Assembly (NCBI GenBank): GCA_001704575.1
Contig: MCAW01000004.1
Coordinates: forward strand, 36,597-100,596
Reading direction: 5' to 3'
Length of the DNA: 64,000 nucleotides
Source: Methylophilales bacterium LSUCC0135
GTDB lineage: Bacteria > Pseudomonadota > Gammaproteobacteria > Burkholderiales > Methylophilaceae
This document shows positions 26,455 through 35,283 of this stretch, one piece after another. How positions within the stretch are numbered: position 1 is the first letter of the stretch; the number at the start of each line of letters is the position of its first letter. Position numbers and translations under genes: made by a program. A model generated the notes under the pieces. The model saw only the letters and a program-made list of their open reading frames with translations, ran no database searches and was not told the DNA's origin.

Positions 26455-27685
26455 AACAATGCACGCTGCTGATGGGCGGCCACTGGGTGCCATGGAACAG
26501 CTATTTTGGTCGTGGGACCAACATCACCCGAACCATTTTGTGCTGGCAGCAGAGATTAATACTCGGATCTCGCCCGAGCAATGGAGACAAGCGCTGGATT
26601 CGCTACAGGCTCGCCATCCTCTGCTAGGTTCGAGAATTGTCAAAGAGGTATCAGGCGCTGCACGGTTTGTAAGAGAGCCTGACTTGAGATTGCCTATTCG
26701 GTTCGTGACGGTGGGAGAACTTCCTTGGCAGGTTCAAGCAGGGCGAGAGCTGCTGGAGCGCTTCGATACACAAACCGGTCCATTGTGCAGGCTCACGTTA
26801 TTGGAAAATAATCAACACACAATCGTATTATTCATCGCGCATCATGCCCCGCTGGATGGCATGGGTGTATCCCGGCTGTTAGATGAGTTGATGCAGATTC
26901 TGAATGGTAAGGATCTGCCATCTAAACCCATGGTGCAGGCACCAGAGCTCGTGCTTGCAGATGAACGCTGTTTATTGCCAACGCCTGAGCTGCCGACCAC
27001 AGAAGAAGTCACTTATTTTCGTCCGCTTACCGATCAACCTCCACATATAGAAACTTTGACCATCGAAGCGGAAATGACCCGTCAGTTGGTCACGCAATGC
27101 CGCGAAGAACGGACGACTATGCATGGCCTCATTACTGCTGCGGTGCTCGCGGCGGGGCGTAGCCTGCACAGGGAATGGTGCGAACGCCCAGTGCGTGTGG
27201 CTACACCCGTCAACATACGAGATATGAACCCAAGCTTTGAAGATGCTATGGGCGTCTTTATCACCCCTGCCATGACGATACAAGACTCACCAGAGAATGC
27301 ACAGACTTGGCTAATGGCAGCTGCACTAAGGCATGAATTATTGCCGCTTGTTAGCAGGGAAGGAAAACTGATGGGGCTTAATCTGTTGTCATCTCTTGCA
27401 GGGCCGTCACTCAGCGTCGAAGGCGCTTTGAATTTACTGACCACAAAATTAAGCTGGGATCTGATTGTGACTAACCTAGGTCGCCTACGGTTTGGAGGGG
27501 AACAGGACCACTTGCGCGTAAAGTCTGTGTGGGGCCCGATGGTTTCAAGCGGCTTAGCTGGTGAGCAGGTGATTGGTGTGGCGACGCTGAACGATGTGCT
27601 GCAGCTGTCTTACACAACCTATCAACCTATTAGCGGGTTGTTGACGGCCGTTGAAGAGGTGCTAAAACAAAGCTTGGTGGCTTGA
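26447..27685 (+). CDS. Condensation-domain-like acyltransferase
   Basis: 412 residues with the chloramphenicol-acetyltransferase-like fold shared by NRPS condensation domains and PapA-type alcohol acyltransferases. The catalytic motif is HHAPLDGMG (HHxxxDG); the opening PLGAMEQLFW and the later structural region ending NIRDMNPSFEDAMGVFITP also fit. It is a stand-alone domain, so ester or amide formation between a CoA/ACP acyl donor and an alcohol or amine is likely. The ATG at 26447 has GGGGGTG upstream and overlaps the SDR stop, implying coupling. The reaction may use the alcohol made by the SDR (inference). Confidence 0.8.
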   Translation: MNRTMHAADGRPLGAMEQLFWSWDQHHPNHFVLAAEINTRISPEQWRQALDSLQARHPLLGSRIVKEVSGAARFVREPDLRLPIRFVTVGELPWQVQAGRELLERFDTQTGPLCRLTLLENNQHTIVLFIAHHAPLDGMGVSRLLDELMQILNGKDLPSKPMVQAPELVLADERCLLPTPELPTTEEVTYFRPLTDQPPHIETLTIEAEMTRQLVTQCREERTTMHGLITAAVLAAGRSLHREWCERPVRVATPVNIRDMNPSFEDAMGVFITPAMTIQDSPENAQTWLMAAALRHELLPLVSREGKLMGLNLLSSLAGPSLSVEGALNLLTTKLSWDLIVTNLGRLRFGGEQDHLRVKSVWGPMVSSGLAGEQVIGVATLNDVLQLSYTTYQPISGLLTAVEEVLKQSLVA

Positions 27686-27744
27686 ACGGCATTTCGTAGG
27701 TATGGAATTCGATTAAAGCTATTAATTGTCCGAAACTGGGTGCG

Positions 27745-28098
27745 CTGTCGATTTCTTGCTTAAGCCATTTTCAGCACAGAAGGTGACAGATTACTTGATG
27801 AAGGTTTTTACAAAACGAGATCAGGGCAGACGTTCTGATGCAGTGCAGCAAGATCAAGAAGATTCCAATATCGCCATCACGCAAAGGTAAGGTGCAGGAC
27901 CTTTTGCTCTTAGGTAAAGGCTATCAACAAAGCGAAGTTGCGCAGAAGCTAGGGATTTCCGTCAGGACGGTCAAAATGTACCGTAATTTCTTGAAGACCA
28001 AGCTCCATCTCCATAGCCTCATAGAATTAGCCAGATACTACGATAAGCATCATGTATCAATCAGGATGATTGCTGGGGAGGGGTTCGTCGAAGGCTAA
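27745..28098 (+). pseudogene. Fragment of a NarL/FixJ-type response regulator
   Basis: From about 27745 the DNA is roughly 90% identical to the reverse complement of the intact response-regulator gene at 41818-42477, but only the 3' half is present, starting within the receiver (VDFLLKPFSAQKVTDYL). Near 27885 an in-frame TAA and a one-base insertion break the frame. The LuxR-type helix-turn-helix (GKGYQQSEVAQKLGISVRTVKMYRNFL) survives downstream in a shifted frame. The gene is therefore truncated and frameshifted. The copy continues through the intergenic region into the neighbouring gene remnant. Confidence 0.8.
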
Positions 28099-28242
28099 AC
28101 TTTGTTTCATCGTTTGCCTTCTAAAGCAAAGCGTCCAGCCACTAGACGCTTCACTCATAGGAAACACACCGTCATTAATGCCATAGCAAAAAGCTAGGGC
28201 ACTAGATTCAAGAGCTAATCAGCTTTGGTTCAAGAAATTGGT

Positions 28243-28394
28243 TTACTGCGGGCCAGACTCGTCGATGAATTGTATCTGGCGCTTGGATACCCTATTAGCT
28301 GTTCCGGAGATCATGTCAGGCGATTCAACAAAGCTATCACCCACTTTATTACTGATCTTAACAAAAGTCAGGCTTTCACCATTTGGGCTTCATA
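28243..28394 (-). pseudogene. 3' remnant of the secreted-protein gene (copy of 41183-41672)
   Basis: Read on the minus strand, about 50 codons match the C-terminus of the secreted protein encoded at 41183-41672 (SLTFVKISNK, then SPDMISGTANRVSKRQIQFI), ending at the TAA at 28243-28245. The 5' two-thirds is missing. With the response-regulator fragment it forms a 650-bp inverted duplicate of the element 2 locus. Confidence 0.75.
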
Positions 28395-28437
28395 TGCACG
28401 TATACGATTGTCCGAAGCTTTGTGAACATTAATTCAA

Positions 28438-28455
28438 TGACACAGTATTGACACA
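28438..28455 (+). other. Candidate integrase arm-type site, right end of element 1
   Basis: TGACACAGTATTGACACA matches the left-end site at 16469-16486 in 17 of 18 bases and lies about 100 bp inside the right attachment repeat. Confidence 0.55.
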
Positions 28456-28553
28456 GTCAAAAGTTTGCTAAACTCAAATTAGAAATTTATATTTTCTAAA
28501 CAACCAATATTTTATTTTACAACTTACTGTTTTATTTAGGATTTTTCTCTACC

Positions 28554-28639
28554 CATCTTGTGCGCCCGTAGCTCAGTTGGATAGAGTGTTGGTTTCCGAA
28601 GCCAAAGGTCACAGGTTCGACTCCTGTCGGGCGCGCCAT
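28554..28639 (+). repeat. Element 1 attachment repeat, right copy
   Basis: Exact 86-bp copy of 16326-16411, including the complete tRNA-Arg gene. It defines the right boundary of the 12.2-kb element. Confidence 0.9.
28562..28638 (+). tRNA. tRNA-Arg (anticodon CCG), right copy
   Basis: Identical in all 77 positions to the gene at 16334-16410. Upstream sequence differs (AT-rich, element-derived), so this copy would use a different promoter. It is followed by an imperfect terminator-like hairpin at 28651-28680 (AGCGGG...CCCGCTTTTA). The genome therefore carries two intact copies as a consequence of the integration. Confidence 0.95.
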
Positions 28640-28699
28640 TCAGCAATAACAGCGGGCACTTGTTCAGTGACCCGCTTTTATTTTGTCCGGGGCTGATCT

Positions 28700-29116
28700 T
28701 CAACCAGCTTGAATTTCAGCCTTGCGTGGAAACATGGCATCCAAAGACGACACGACATGGCCGATTTTTGGTTCAGGCAGCTCCTGAATCGTGCCTTCGC
28801 ATCGCCCACCCAAGGCCACAATCAGCTTGCCGTATGTAATGCTTCCTTCCAGGTCGCCCGTATTGCTGATATTCAGCTCCCCGGTGCACTTGAGCTCCGC
28901 CCTCACGTTGCCCTTGATGGTGGCCTTTGCAACGTTGATCTTACCCTTGACCGACCCTGTTTCTTCCACCAAGAGCTGTTCACCATTAATGACACCTTCG
29001 TATTCGCCTGCAATGCGAATCAAGCCTACGGCATTCAAATCTCCTGATAGTCTAGAGTTCTGATTCAGGAAAAACCCGTCTACGGGACGCACTTCATTAT
29101 TATTTTTGGAAAACAT
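28700..29116 (-). CDS. Bactofilin (backbone copy)
   Basis: A 138-residue bactofilin with the beta-helix pattern LSGDLNAVGLIRIAGEYEGVINGEQLLVEETGSVKGKINVAKATIKGNVRAELKCTGELNI. The ATG at 29116 (MFSKNNNEV) has a GGGGGG ribosome site and is preferred over a longer frame from 29167. It lies just outside the right boundary of element 1 and is only distantly similar to the bactofilin inside it. Role: polymerising scaffold, probably in morphology or polar organisation. Confidence 0.88.
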   Translation of the reverse strand: MFSKNNNEVRPVDGFFLNQNSRLSGDLNAVGLIRIAGEYEGVINGEQLLVEETGSVKGKINVAKATIKGNVRAELKCTGELNISNTGDLEGSITYGKLIVALGGRCEGTIQELPEPKIGHVVSSLDAMFPRKAEIQAG

Positions 29117-29253
29117 TTTGACCCCCCATGTGTCTGTTTTATCAATTGAAGCCTTCAACCCAAGCACACAATTACGAAATTACTCTGACAAAATTTCTAC
29201 TTATAGTCAACATACTGCATTTTAAAGAAACAAACAGGCAAACGGATTAAATT

Positions 29254-30363
29254 TCAAGCATGTGCCTTGACACGATTTCTGCCTGCCTGCTTTGCCTCGT
29301 AAAGCGCTGCATCTGCAGCAGCGATCATATCCTGGAAATCCATCCCACATAGGGAAGAATCTGCAACACCAATACTGACCGTGCTATCAAGCGTAAAGCC
29401 GGCTACGCTTCGCATTCTTGTCGCATACGATAACCGCAAACGCTCGGCAAGACCGAAAGCCTCCTCTACCGAGGTCGAAGGCAGCAGAATACAAAATTCA
29501 TCGCCGCCATAACGGGCAAAATAATCCTCTGTCCGTATCGAAGCCTGTGCGATAGCAGCCAGATTACGCAAAACCTCATCGCCAACCGGGTGGCCGTAGT
29601 TATCGTTGATGTGTTTGAATTGATCGATATCGATCAACATGACGGCAAAGGTATCGCCGGTTCTTTTGCAACGGGATTGCAGGCGTGTCGACTCTTCTTC
29701 GAGGCGTCGCCGATTAAACGCGCCGGTCAAGGTATCACGTGACGCCACTTTCTGAATCTCGGCGACCAATTGGTAGTTCAGCATCAACAAAAATCCGAAA
29801 GTCACCCCGGCCTGCAACATGCAGACAATCAGAAAGGTCAGCGGATTCAGCGGAATGTTGGCGTAAAGTCCATAGCTATCCAGATGGGAATGCCAGATCA
29901 TGACGGCTCGGGCGAGCAGCACTGCTGCCAGCAAGGCAAACAATAATCCGGTGAACCAGTACGCTGTTCGCAAAGGCTGCTGGACGCGTATCAGGAGCGC
30001 ATACGCACAGGCTGCATACCCACTTGCAAGAACCATAGAATTTGCTATGGAGCGTATTGCGATATCTGGCTGAATGAATTCAAACCAAAATGTCTGCAAG
30101 GCAATCACAGCGACAAATGCGACTGCCAGCCTGTTGTGAACCCGCGCACCCTTGAAAGACTGTATGCCGGTGAATTGCAGCGCAATACCGATCGCAAGCA
30201 AGGTAGCGCCCGAAACGATGGCGACCTTGACGCCGGGAACCGGAAAGCTGAAAAAGTAGGCAAGGCCCGGCACTGAGACCAAGGTGATCAGCAATGCCTT
30301 TTTACAGACACCCGAACATCGGGCTTCGAGAGAAACGCTACCTTCAAATGATAAAAATGACAC
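29254..30363 (-). CDS. Diguanylate cyclase (GGDEF) with membrane sensor
   Basis: A 369-residue protein. About six to seven hydrophobic helices in the first 200 residues form a membrane sensor region, followed by a GGDEF domain (about 215-365). The active site RYGGDEF is near residue 284; the substrate-binding DIDQFKHINDNYGHPVGDEVL and the RxxD-like inhibitory region are normal. It makes cyclic di-GMP from two GTP. No EAL domain is attached. The ATG at 30363 follows GGGAGTGGG. Confidence 0.9.
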   Translation of the reverse strand: MSFLSFEGSVSLEARCSGVCKKALLITLVSVPGLAYFFSFPVPGVKVAIVSGATLLAIGIALQFTGIQSFKGARVHNRLAVAFVAVIALQTFWFEFIQPDIAIRSIANSMVLASGYAACAYALLIRVQQPLRTAYWFTGLLFALLAAVLLARAVMIWHSHLDSYGLYANIPLNPLTFLIVCMLQAGVTFGFLLMLNYQLVAEIQKVASRDTLTGAFNRRRLEEESTRLQSRCKRTGDTFAVMLIDIDQFKHINDNYGHPVGDEVLRNLAAIAQASIRTEDYFARYGGDEFCILLPSTSVEEAFGLAERLRLSYATRMRSVAGFTLDSTVSIGVADSSLCGMDFQDMIAAADAALYEAKQAGRNRVKAHA

Positions 30364-30606
30364 TTTTTCCCACTCCCAAACTATGGAGCCAGACCAAGCC
30401 TTATGACAAAGTCTTTATGGGCAAGGCGATTTTTACAGACTGGTCAGGTAGCGTCATCACCCAAACAGGTGATAAGAATTAATATTTATATGGGGAAATT
30501 TACCTGATTGAACTGATAGTACGGATAACCCGGAACAAGCGAAACCGGACGCGCTCACCCAGGCAATGTCTCGTCGGGGGCATAGGAAGCACTGAAAGAG
30601 TACTCC

Positions 30607-30668
30607 ACACCGACGAAAGCCGGTGTCCAGGCGCCTGAAAATACTCGATTCCGGCTTTCGCCGGAATC
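30607..30668. repeat. REP-like hairpin pair
   Basis: Two neighbouring hairpins lie in the 325-bp gap between the diguanylate cyclase and ctaB: ACACCG/CGGTGT at 30607-30626 and GATTCCGGC/GCCGGAATC at 30647-30668. The second resembles the ATTCCGGC hairpin at 4626-4646, so this is a dispersed intergenic repeat family. Nothing else is identifiable in the gap. Confidence 0.6.
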
Positions 30669-30688
30669 ACGAATAAATCAGCGCTTTC

Positions 30689-31606
30689 CTAGAGTCCAAT
30701 GTACCAGTAATGATCTACCAGCAATGCTGCAAACAATAGGCTGAGATAGAGAATGGAGTACCTGAACATGCTGCGCGAAAGCGCATCGGAATACTTGCGG
30801 TAAAGCGCGATGGCATAGACCATGAATATGCTGTTAAGCAACAGCGATGCAGCCAGATAGATCAGGCCGCTCATACCATACCCGTAGGGCATGAGCGCAA
30901 CTCCAAACAGAATAACGGTGTAGAGCAGAATGTGCAGGCGGGTGAACTCCTCGCCATGCGTCACCGGCAGCATGGGCATGCCGACTTTGGCGTATTCGGC
31001 ACGGCGATACAGTGCCAACGCCCAGAAATGCGGCGGCGTCCAGGCGAAGATAATGAGGAAAAGTATCAGCGCTTCCGGGCCGACCACATTGTTGACTGCT
31101 GCCCAGCCCAATACCGGCGGCATGGCGCCGGATGCGCCGCCGATGACGATGTTGAGCGGCGTCGCCGGTTTGAGAAATATGGTGTAGATCACCGCATAGC
31201 CAAGGAAGGTGGCAAAGGTGAGCCACATGGTGAGCGGATTGACCAGAAAATAGAGTATCAGCAGGCCCGCCAGCCCGAGCAGGGTTGCAAAAACAAGCGT
31301 CTGCATGGTCGTGACCTGACCGGTGGGCAGCGGCCTGCCGCGCGTGCGGGCCATTTTGGCGTCGATCTTCTGCTCGATCAGGCAATTGAATGCCGCCGCC
31401 GCACCGGAAGCCATGCCGATGCCCAGCGTTGCCGCCAGTAACAGGCTGAGCGGCACCATGTCTGGGGTGGCGAGAAACATGCCTATCATCGCTGTGAAGA
31501 CAATCAGCGCCGTCACCCGTGGTTTGCAAAGCGGGAAGAATTTGAGAAATTCCTTACTCAGATGGACGGTGATTTTCTGCAGGTTTGCAATCGTGATAGC
31601 ACTCAT
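30689..31606 (-). CDS. ctaB: Protoheme IX farnesyltransferase (heme O synthase)
   Basis: A 305-residue UbiA-family prenyltransferase with about nine membrane helices. The Asp-rich prenyl-diphosphate motif appears as [23 protein letters not shown], and the second loop as [39 protein letters not shown] is also typical. It converts heme b to heme O, which CtaA turns into heme A for the oxidase encoded next door. It follows ctaA by 11 bp. Confidence 0.95.
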   Translation of the reverse strand: MSAITIANLQKITVHLSKEFLKFFPLCKPRVTALIVFTAMIGMFLATPDMVPLSLLLAATLGIGMASGAAAAFNCLIEQKIDAKMARTRGRPLPTGQVTTMQTLVFATLLGLAGLLILYFLVNPLTMWLTFATFLGYAVIYTIFLKPATPLNIVIGGASGAMPPVLGWAAVNNVVGPEALILFLIIFAWTPPHFWALALYRRAEYAKVGMPMLPVTHGEEFTRLHILLYTVILFGVALMPYGYGMSGLIYLAASLLLNSIFMVYAIALYRKYSDALSRSMFRYSILYLSLLFAALLVDHYWYIGL

Positions 31607-31617
31607 GAAACGCCTCC

Positions 31618-32619
31618 CTATTTTGGCAATTCTGTAATTTTTGAATTCAACACCACCAGGGTAACCACCAGCAGCGCAGCCCCGAGGTTATGTCCTACCG
31701 CCAGCACCAGCGGCAAATGCAGCAGGAGATTGGCAACTCCCAATGCAATTTGCACAAGCAGCAAAGTCAACAACAGCAAGCTGACATTGCTCACATATTC
31801 GACCCGCAACAATCGCCAGACCAATAGCCCGAAATACACCAGCACTACCAGCGCGCCGATGCGATGCGTCCATTGAATGGCCGTCAGTGCGGCCAGGCTC
31901 AACGGGGTACCGTCGATCGACTCACCCAAATCGCGTATCCAGTGAAAGGCGTTGGAGAAATCCATTGGCGGCAGCCATTCGCCATGGCAGGTGGGAAAAT
32001 CCGTGCAGGCCAGCGCCGCGTAATTGGTGCTGGTCCAGCCGCCCAGTAATATCTGCGCAAACAGCACCAGCAGGCCGAGCCTGATCGCCGCACGCAAACC
32101 ACCCGCTTTGATGAACCGGCCCGAAACCACGCCCCAATGGCGATGCGTGATCCAGGTCAACAAGGCCAGCGTTGCCATGCCGCCGAGCAGATGGGCAGTG
32201 ACGACAGCAGGCTTGAGCAGCATGGTCACCGTCCACATGCCCAGCATGGCCTGAAAGGTCACAAGTACCAGCAGCGCTGTCGGCGTCCAGGGTGAAACCT
32301 GAATCAACCTTCTGGCGCGCCAGCCGAGTATGGCCAGCGCCAGCACCATCAACCCGAGCGTGCCGGCAAGGTAGCGGTGCAGCATTTCTTTCCATGCCTT
32401 GCCGTGGTCGAAATCGCTGTGCGGGAATACCGCCTGCGCCTGCTTGATGGCAGCCTCGCTCTCAGGCACGGTCATGGTACCGAAGCAGCCTGGCCAATCC
32501 GGACAGCCGAGCCCCGCATCAGAAAGCCGCACATAGGCACCGAGCGACACCACGCACACCGCCAGCAGCGTCGCCGCCAGCGCAAGATGCCTGAACCATT
32601 TGGCCGCAGTGCCGAACAT
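31618..32619 (-). CDS. ctaA: Heme A synthase (CtaA/Cox15)
   Basis: 333 residues (340 if the overlapping upstream ATG at 32640 is used), eight membrane helices in two four-helix halves. Conserved heme-ligand histidines lie in [40 protein letters not shown] and [11 protein letters not shown], and the loop cysteine pair is in [11 protein letters not shown]. It oxidises the C8 methyl of heme O to make heme A. The start at 32619 is preferred because GGGCGGGC precedes it. Confidence 0.93.
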   Translation of the reverse strand: MFGTAAKWFRHLALAATLLAVCVVSLGAYVRLSDAGLGCPDWPGCFGTMTVPESEAAIKQAQAVFPHSDFDHGKAWKEMLHRYLAGTLGLMVLALAILGWRARRLIQVSPWTPTALLVLVTFQAMLGMWTVTMLLKPAVVTAHLLGGMATLALLTWITHRHWGVVSGRFIKAGGLRAAIRLGLLVLFAQILLGGWTSTNYAALACTDFPTCHGEWLPPMDFSNAFHWIRDLGESIDGTPLSLAALTAIQWTHRIGALVVLVYFGLLVWRLLRVEYVSNVSLLLLTLLLVQIALGVANLLLHLPLVLAVGHNLGAALLVVTLVVLNSKITELPK

Positions 32620-32623
32620 CACA

Positions 32624-33244
32624 TCAGCCCGCCCAAGCATAGGCCAGAAGCCGTCCCAGATCCTTGCGGATATCGGTTGCGGCGATGTTGATCGGATAAC
32701 TCATCATCAGGAAGCTCAAAGGGTCAACGAAATAAACTCTCTGCGCGCTCCCGGCAGGGGCTTGCGGCAGGTCGAACTGGCGCATCAGCGCCGGGTGCTG
32801 TGCCGATGACTGATTGAGCACGACCAGATCCGGATATTTCTGCTTGAGCTCGCTGACGTCAGCGCTACCGGTAATCAGCACGCGCTGCACACGCGGAATG
32901 TGTTTGGCGAGCGACATGTGAATCTGCCGCATTTCATGCAGCCTGTCCGCGCAAACAACATCGCATTCGCGGGCGATATACACCATGCTCCACTTCTCTT
33001 TCCAGAATTCCGGCGCTACCGGATTGGTCTCGCTATCGCGAACACCTTCCGGCATCACGACCGGTTTGGCCGGCATCACCATGTGGCCGCGACTGGCGCC
33101 GGAGGGGTGCCAGTCGAGCTTGTGCATGACGACCACGATGGCGAGCGGCGCAGCAAAAAAAATGAGCAGCAACAGCAGCATCCAACGGCCTTTGGGCCGG
33201 TTCGGCTGCCTGGCCGCGTTCAATAACTGATTGTCTGTCTGCAT
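32624..33244 (-). CDS. Sco-like thioredoxin-fold protein of the cytochrome oxidase cluster
   Basis: A 206-residue protein with one N-terminal membrane helix (about 20-42) and a periplasmic domain. It retains a CxxxC pair (RECDVVCADRL), the copper-binding spacing of Sco1/SenC, but the downstream region (VYFVDPLSFLMMSYPIN) lacks the copper-liganding His of Sco proteins. The family recurs between SURF1 and ctaA in betaproteobacterial oxidase clusters. A redox rather than copper-carrier role is plausible. Overlap and tight spacing place it in the same transcript as ctaA and ctaB. Confidence 0.65.
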   Translation of the reverse strand: MQTDNQLLNAARQPNRPKGRWMLLLLLIFFAAPLAIVVVMHKLDWHPSGASRGHMVMPAKPVVMPEGVRDSETNPVAPEFWKEKWSMVYIARECDVVCADRLHEMRQIHMSLAKHIPRVQRVLITGSADVSELKQKYPDLVVLNQSSAQHPALMRQFDLPQAPAGSAQRVYFVDPLSFLMMSYPINIAATDIRKDLGRLLAYAWAG

Positions 33245-33257
33245 GCTCTCTGTCGCT

Positions 33258-34052
33258 TCAATAATTGCTGATATCCGGCTTTTCTTGCCGCTTGATACTG
33301 GTAAACAGCCATATCAAAAATGCCGCGGCCGCAAAGCCGAACCATTGATAGGCATAACCGGTATGGGTCGTGATGCGCTCCGACGGCGCTGGCCATTCTC
33401 GTGCGTAACCGCCTGCTTCGCTGTCTGCATCAAGCCGGATGACCAGAGGCAGCACTTCGGCCGGCACCAACCGCCGGTAAGCGGCCATATCCATGTTCTG
33501 CCATAACGCTTGCCACGCGCGTCCATCGCCTGTTGCGGCTTCCGGCTCCAGGCTGTAAAACTTGTCTGACGACAACCACAGATGCCCCCTCACCTGTTGC
33601 TCGCCTGCAGGCGGCTGTACCGGTGGCAACTTGTTCCTATCGGCGTTTGCCGCGATCCAGCCGCGATCCACCAACACATACTTCTCCGTGCCGCCGATTT
33701 TGAGCGGCGTGATGACGTGGTAGCCAACGCGATCCTGCTCGACCTGGTTATCAAGCAGTATCTGATAGCGAGGCTCATAATGTCCCGTCACCTTCACTTG
33801 CCGGTATCGCCATGCCTCGATGTCGGCGAATGCCGGCGGCAATTCCACCGCTTCGGTCGCCAGCGCGCGGTCGAACATCGCCTGCAGCTGCCGCTTCTGT
33901 TCGGCCTTGTTGTATTGCCAGAAACCGAATTTGATAAAGAGCGGAATGCAGACCAGCATCAACAGGGTTCCCACCAGCGTGGGACGAAAACGGAGGTCTG
34001 AAAATCGAAATTGCAAATCACTCACCCGGGTCGCATAATCCACGGAAACCAC
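33258..34052 (-). CDS. SURF1-family cytochrome oxidase assembly protein
   Basis: A 264-residue protein with one helix near each end (about 25-45 and 235-255) and the SURF1 signatures LFIKFGFWQYNKAEQK, VTGHYEPRYQILLDNQVEQDRVGYHVITPLKI, VLVDRGWIAA and HTGYAYQWFGFAAAAFLIW. SURF1 helps insert heme A into subunit I. The N-terminal 10-15 residues are uncertain; a GTG at about 34025 is an alternative start. It is divergent from a tiny DUF2909 gene. Confidence 0.88.
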   Translation of the reverse strand: MVSVDYATRVSDLQFRFSDLRFRPTLVGTLLMLVCIPLFIKFGFWQYNKAEQKRQLQAMFDRALATEAVELPPAFADIEAWRYRQVKVTGHYEPRYQILLDNQVEQDRVGYHVITPLKIGGTEKYVLVDRGWIAANADRNKLPPVQPPAGEQQVRGHLWLSSDKFYSLEPEAATGDGRAWQALWQNMDMAAYRRLVPAEVLPLVIRLDADSEAGGYAREWPAPSERITTHTGYAYQWFGFAAAAFLIWLFTSIKRQEKPDISNY

Positions 34053-34066
34053 GCGGAGAAACGCTC

Positions 34067-34261
34067 ATGCTGATAAAGATCGCCATTGTGTTCACACTCA
34101 TTGTTATTCTCGGCAGCCTGTTTTCTGCGCTGTTTTTTCTGGCGAAAGACAAGGGCAGCAGCGACCGCACCGCCAAAGCCCTTACTGTACGCATTACGCT
34201 TTCCATCCTGCTGTTCATCGCCCTCATGCTGGGTTACCTGACCGGCGTCATCGGGCACTGA
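34067..34261 (+). CDS. DUF2909 twin-transmembrane protein
   Basis: 64 residues with two membrane helices (about 3-26 and 43-61) linked by a basic loop. It matches the DUF2909 family found next to SURF1 and cytochrome oxidase genes in betaproteobacteria; the function is unknown. It is the only plus-strand gene in this minus-strand block and is followed by a strong terminator. Confidence 0.75.
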   Translation: MLIKIAIVFTLIVILGSLFSALFFLAKDKGSSDRTAKALTVRITLSILLFIALMLGYLTGVIGH

Positions 34262-34284
34262 CACCACATAAAACGAGATCATTT

Positions 34285-34314
34285 AAAGGGCGCTGCATGC
34301 AACGCCCTTTTTTC
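34285..34314. terminator. Bidirectional rho-independent terminator
   Basis: AAAGGGCG...CGCCCTTT with an inner TGCATGCA forms a 13-bp stem with one mismatch, followed by a T-run. It separates the convergent DUF2909 and ctaE genes. Confidence 0.85.
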
Positions 34315-34318
34315 TGCA

Positions 34319-35215
34319 TTACAACCAGTAAACGAAGATAAACAAACCCAGCCAGACCACGTCAACGAAGTGCCAGTACCAGGCAACGCCTTCGAAACCG
34401 AAGTGGCGGTCAGGCGTGAAATGCCCTTTCATGCAGCGCAGCAGAATCACGATCAGCATGATGGTACCGAGCGTGACGTGGAAGCCGTGGAAGCCCGTCA
34501 GCATGAAGAAGGTGCTGCCATAAGCACCTGCGCCCAGGGTCAGTCCCAGGTCGGTATAGGCATGGTGATATTCGTAGGCCTGGCACAACAGAAAGGCAAT
34601 GCCGAGCACAACGGTGAGGAACATGCCCAGCACCAATTGCTTGCGGTTGTTCTTGAGCAAGCCCCAGTGCGCCCATGTGATCGTCGCGCCGGATATGAGC
34701 AGAATGAGGGTGTTGATTGCCGGCAAACCCCATGCGCCCATCGGGCTGAAGTTGGAGGGTGGCGCATAGGTTTCCAGTGCGCCGCCATATCGGATGACAT
34801 CACCGCCCGGGCCAAGCGACGGCCAGGCATCGGTAAAATCCTTGTGCATGGTGAAATCCGGGTCGAACCCCGCCAGTTCCGGTACCGAAATGATCCGCAT
34901 GTAAAACAGGGCGCCGAAGAAAGCGGCAAAGAATGCGATTTCCGAGCAGATGAACGCGATCATGCCCCAGCGGAAGGACTTGTCTTCCCAATGCTTGTAA
35001 ACGCCGCTCTGATTTTCGGCAATCACCTTGCCCATCCAGAAAAAGGTCATCAGCACGATGAGCGCGGCACCGGAGATCATCATCCAGTTACCGGCGTTAT
35101 AGTTGTTGATGCTAAAAATGAATCCGGATGCCAGCGTCAGTATGCCGACCGACATGAATACCGGATACAGACTGGGCGTTGGTACAAAGTACTGATTCTC
35201 AGAATGTGTAGCCAT
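34319..35215 (-). CDS. ctaE: Cytochrome c oxidase subunit III
   Basis: A 298-residue, seven-helix COX3 protein. Hallmarks are WGMIAFICSEIAFFAAFFGALFY (with the conserved Glu), ATITWAHWGL, TDLGLTLGAGAYGSTFFMLTGFHGFHVTLG and YWHFVDVVWLGLFIFVYWL. It stabilises the catalytic core of the aa3-type oxidase. It ends the minus-strand ctaC-ctaD-ctaG-ctaE run. Confidence 0.95.
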   Translation of the reverse strand: MATHSENQYFVPTPSLYPVFMSVGILTLASGFIFSINNYNAGNWMMISGAALIVLMTFFWMGKVIAENQSGVYKHWEDKSFRWGMIAFICSEIAFFAAFFGALFYMRIISVPELAGFDPDFTMHKDFTDAWPSLGPGGDVIRYGGALETYAPPSNFSPMGAWGLPAINTLILLISGATITWAHWGLLKNNRKQLVLGMFLTVVLGIAFLLCQAYEYHHAYTDLGLTLGAGAYGSTFFMLTGFHGFHVTLGTIMLIVILLRCMKGHFTPDRHFGFEGVAWYWHFVDVVWLGLFIFVYWL

Positions 35216-35283
35216 GCATTAGCTCCCGTGCTTTGTTGCTTATTTATTGTCTTCGCGCAGCTAGCCGACGCTGTGCGAACTCC

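Noticed and set aside
28225..28425. A 66-codon plus-strand frame almost identical in translation to one at 41487-41690 (minus strand).
   Set aside because: Both are antisense to the secreted-protein gene and its remnant. The similarity comes from the DNA duplication and not from a conserved small protein.
16326..28639. Element 1 considered as a prophage.
   Set aside because: No capsid, terminase, tail or lysis genes are visible between the attachment repeats; the replication and cargo genes fit a satellite-like or integrative element better.
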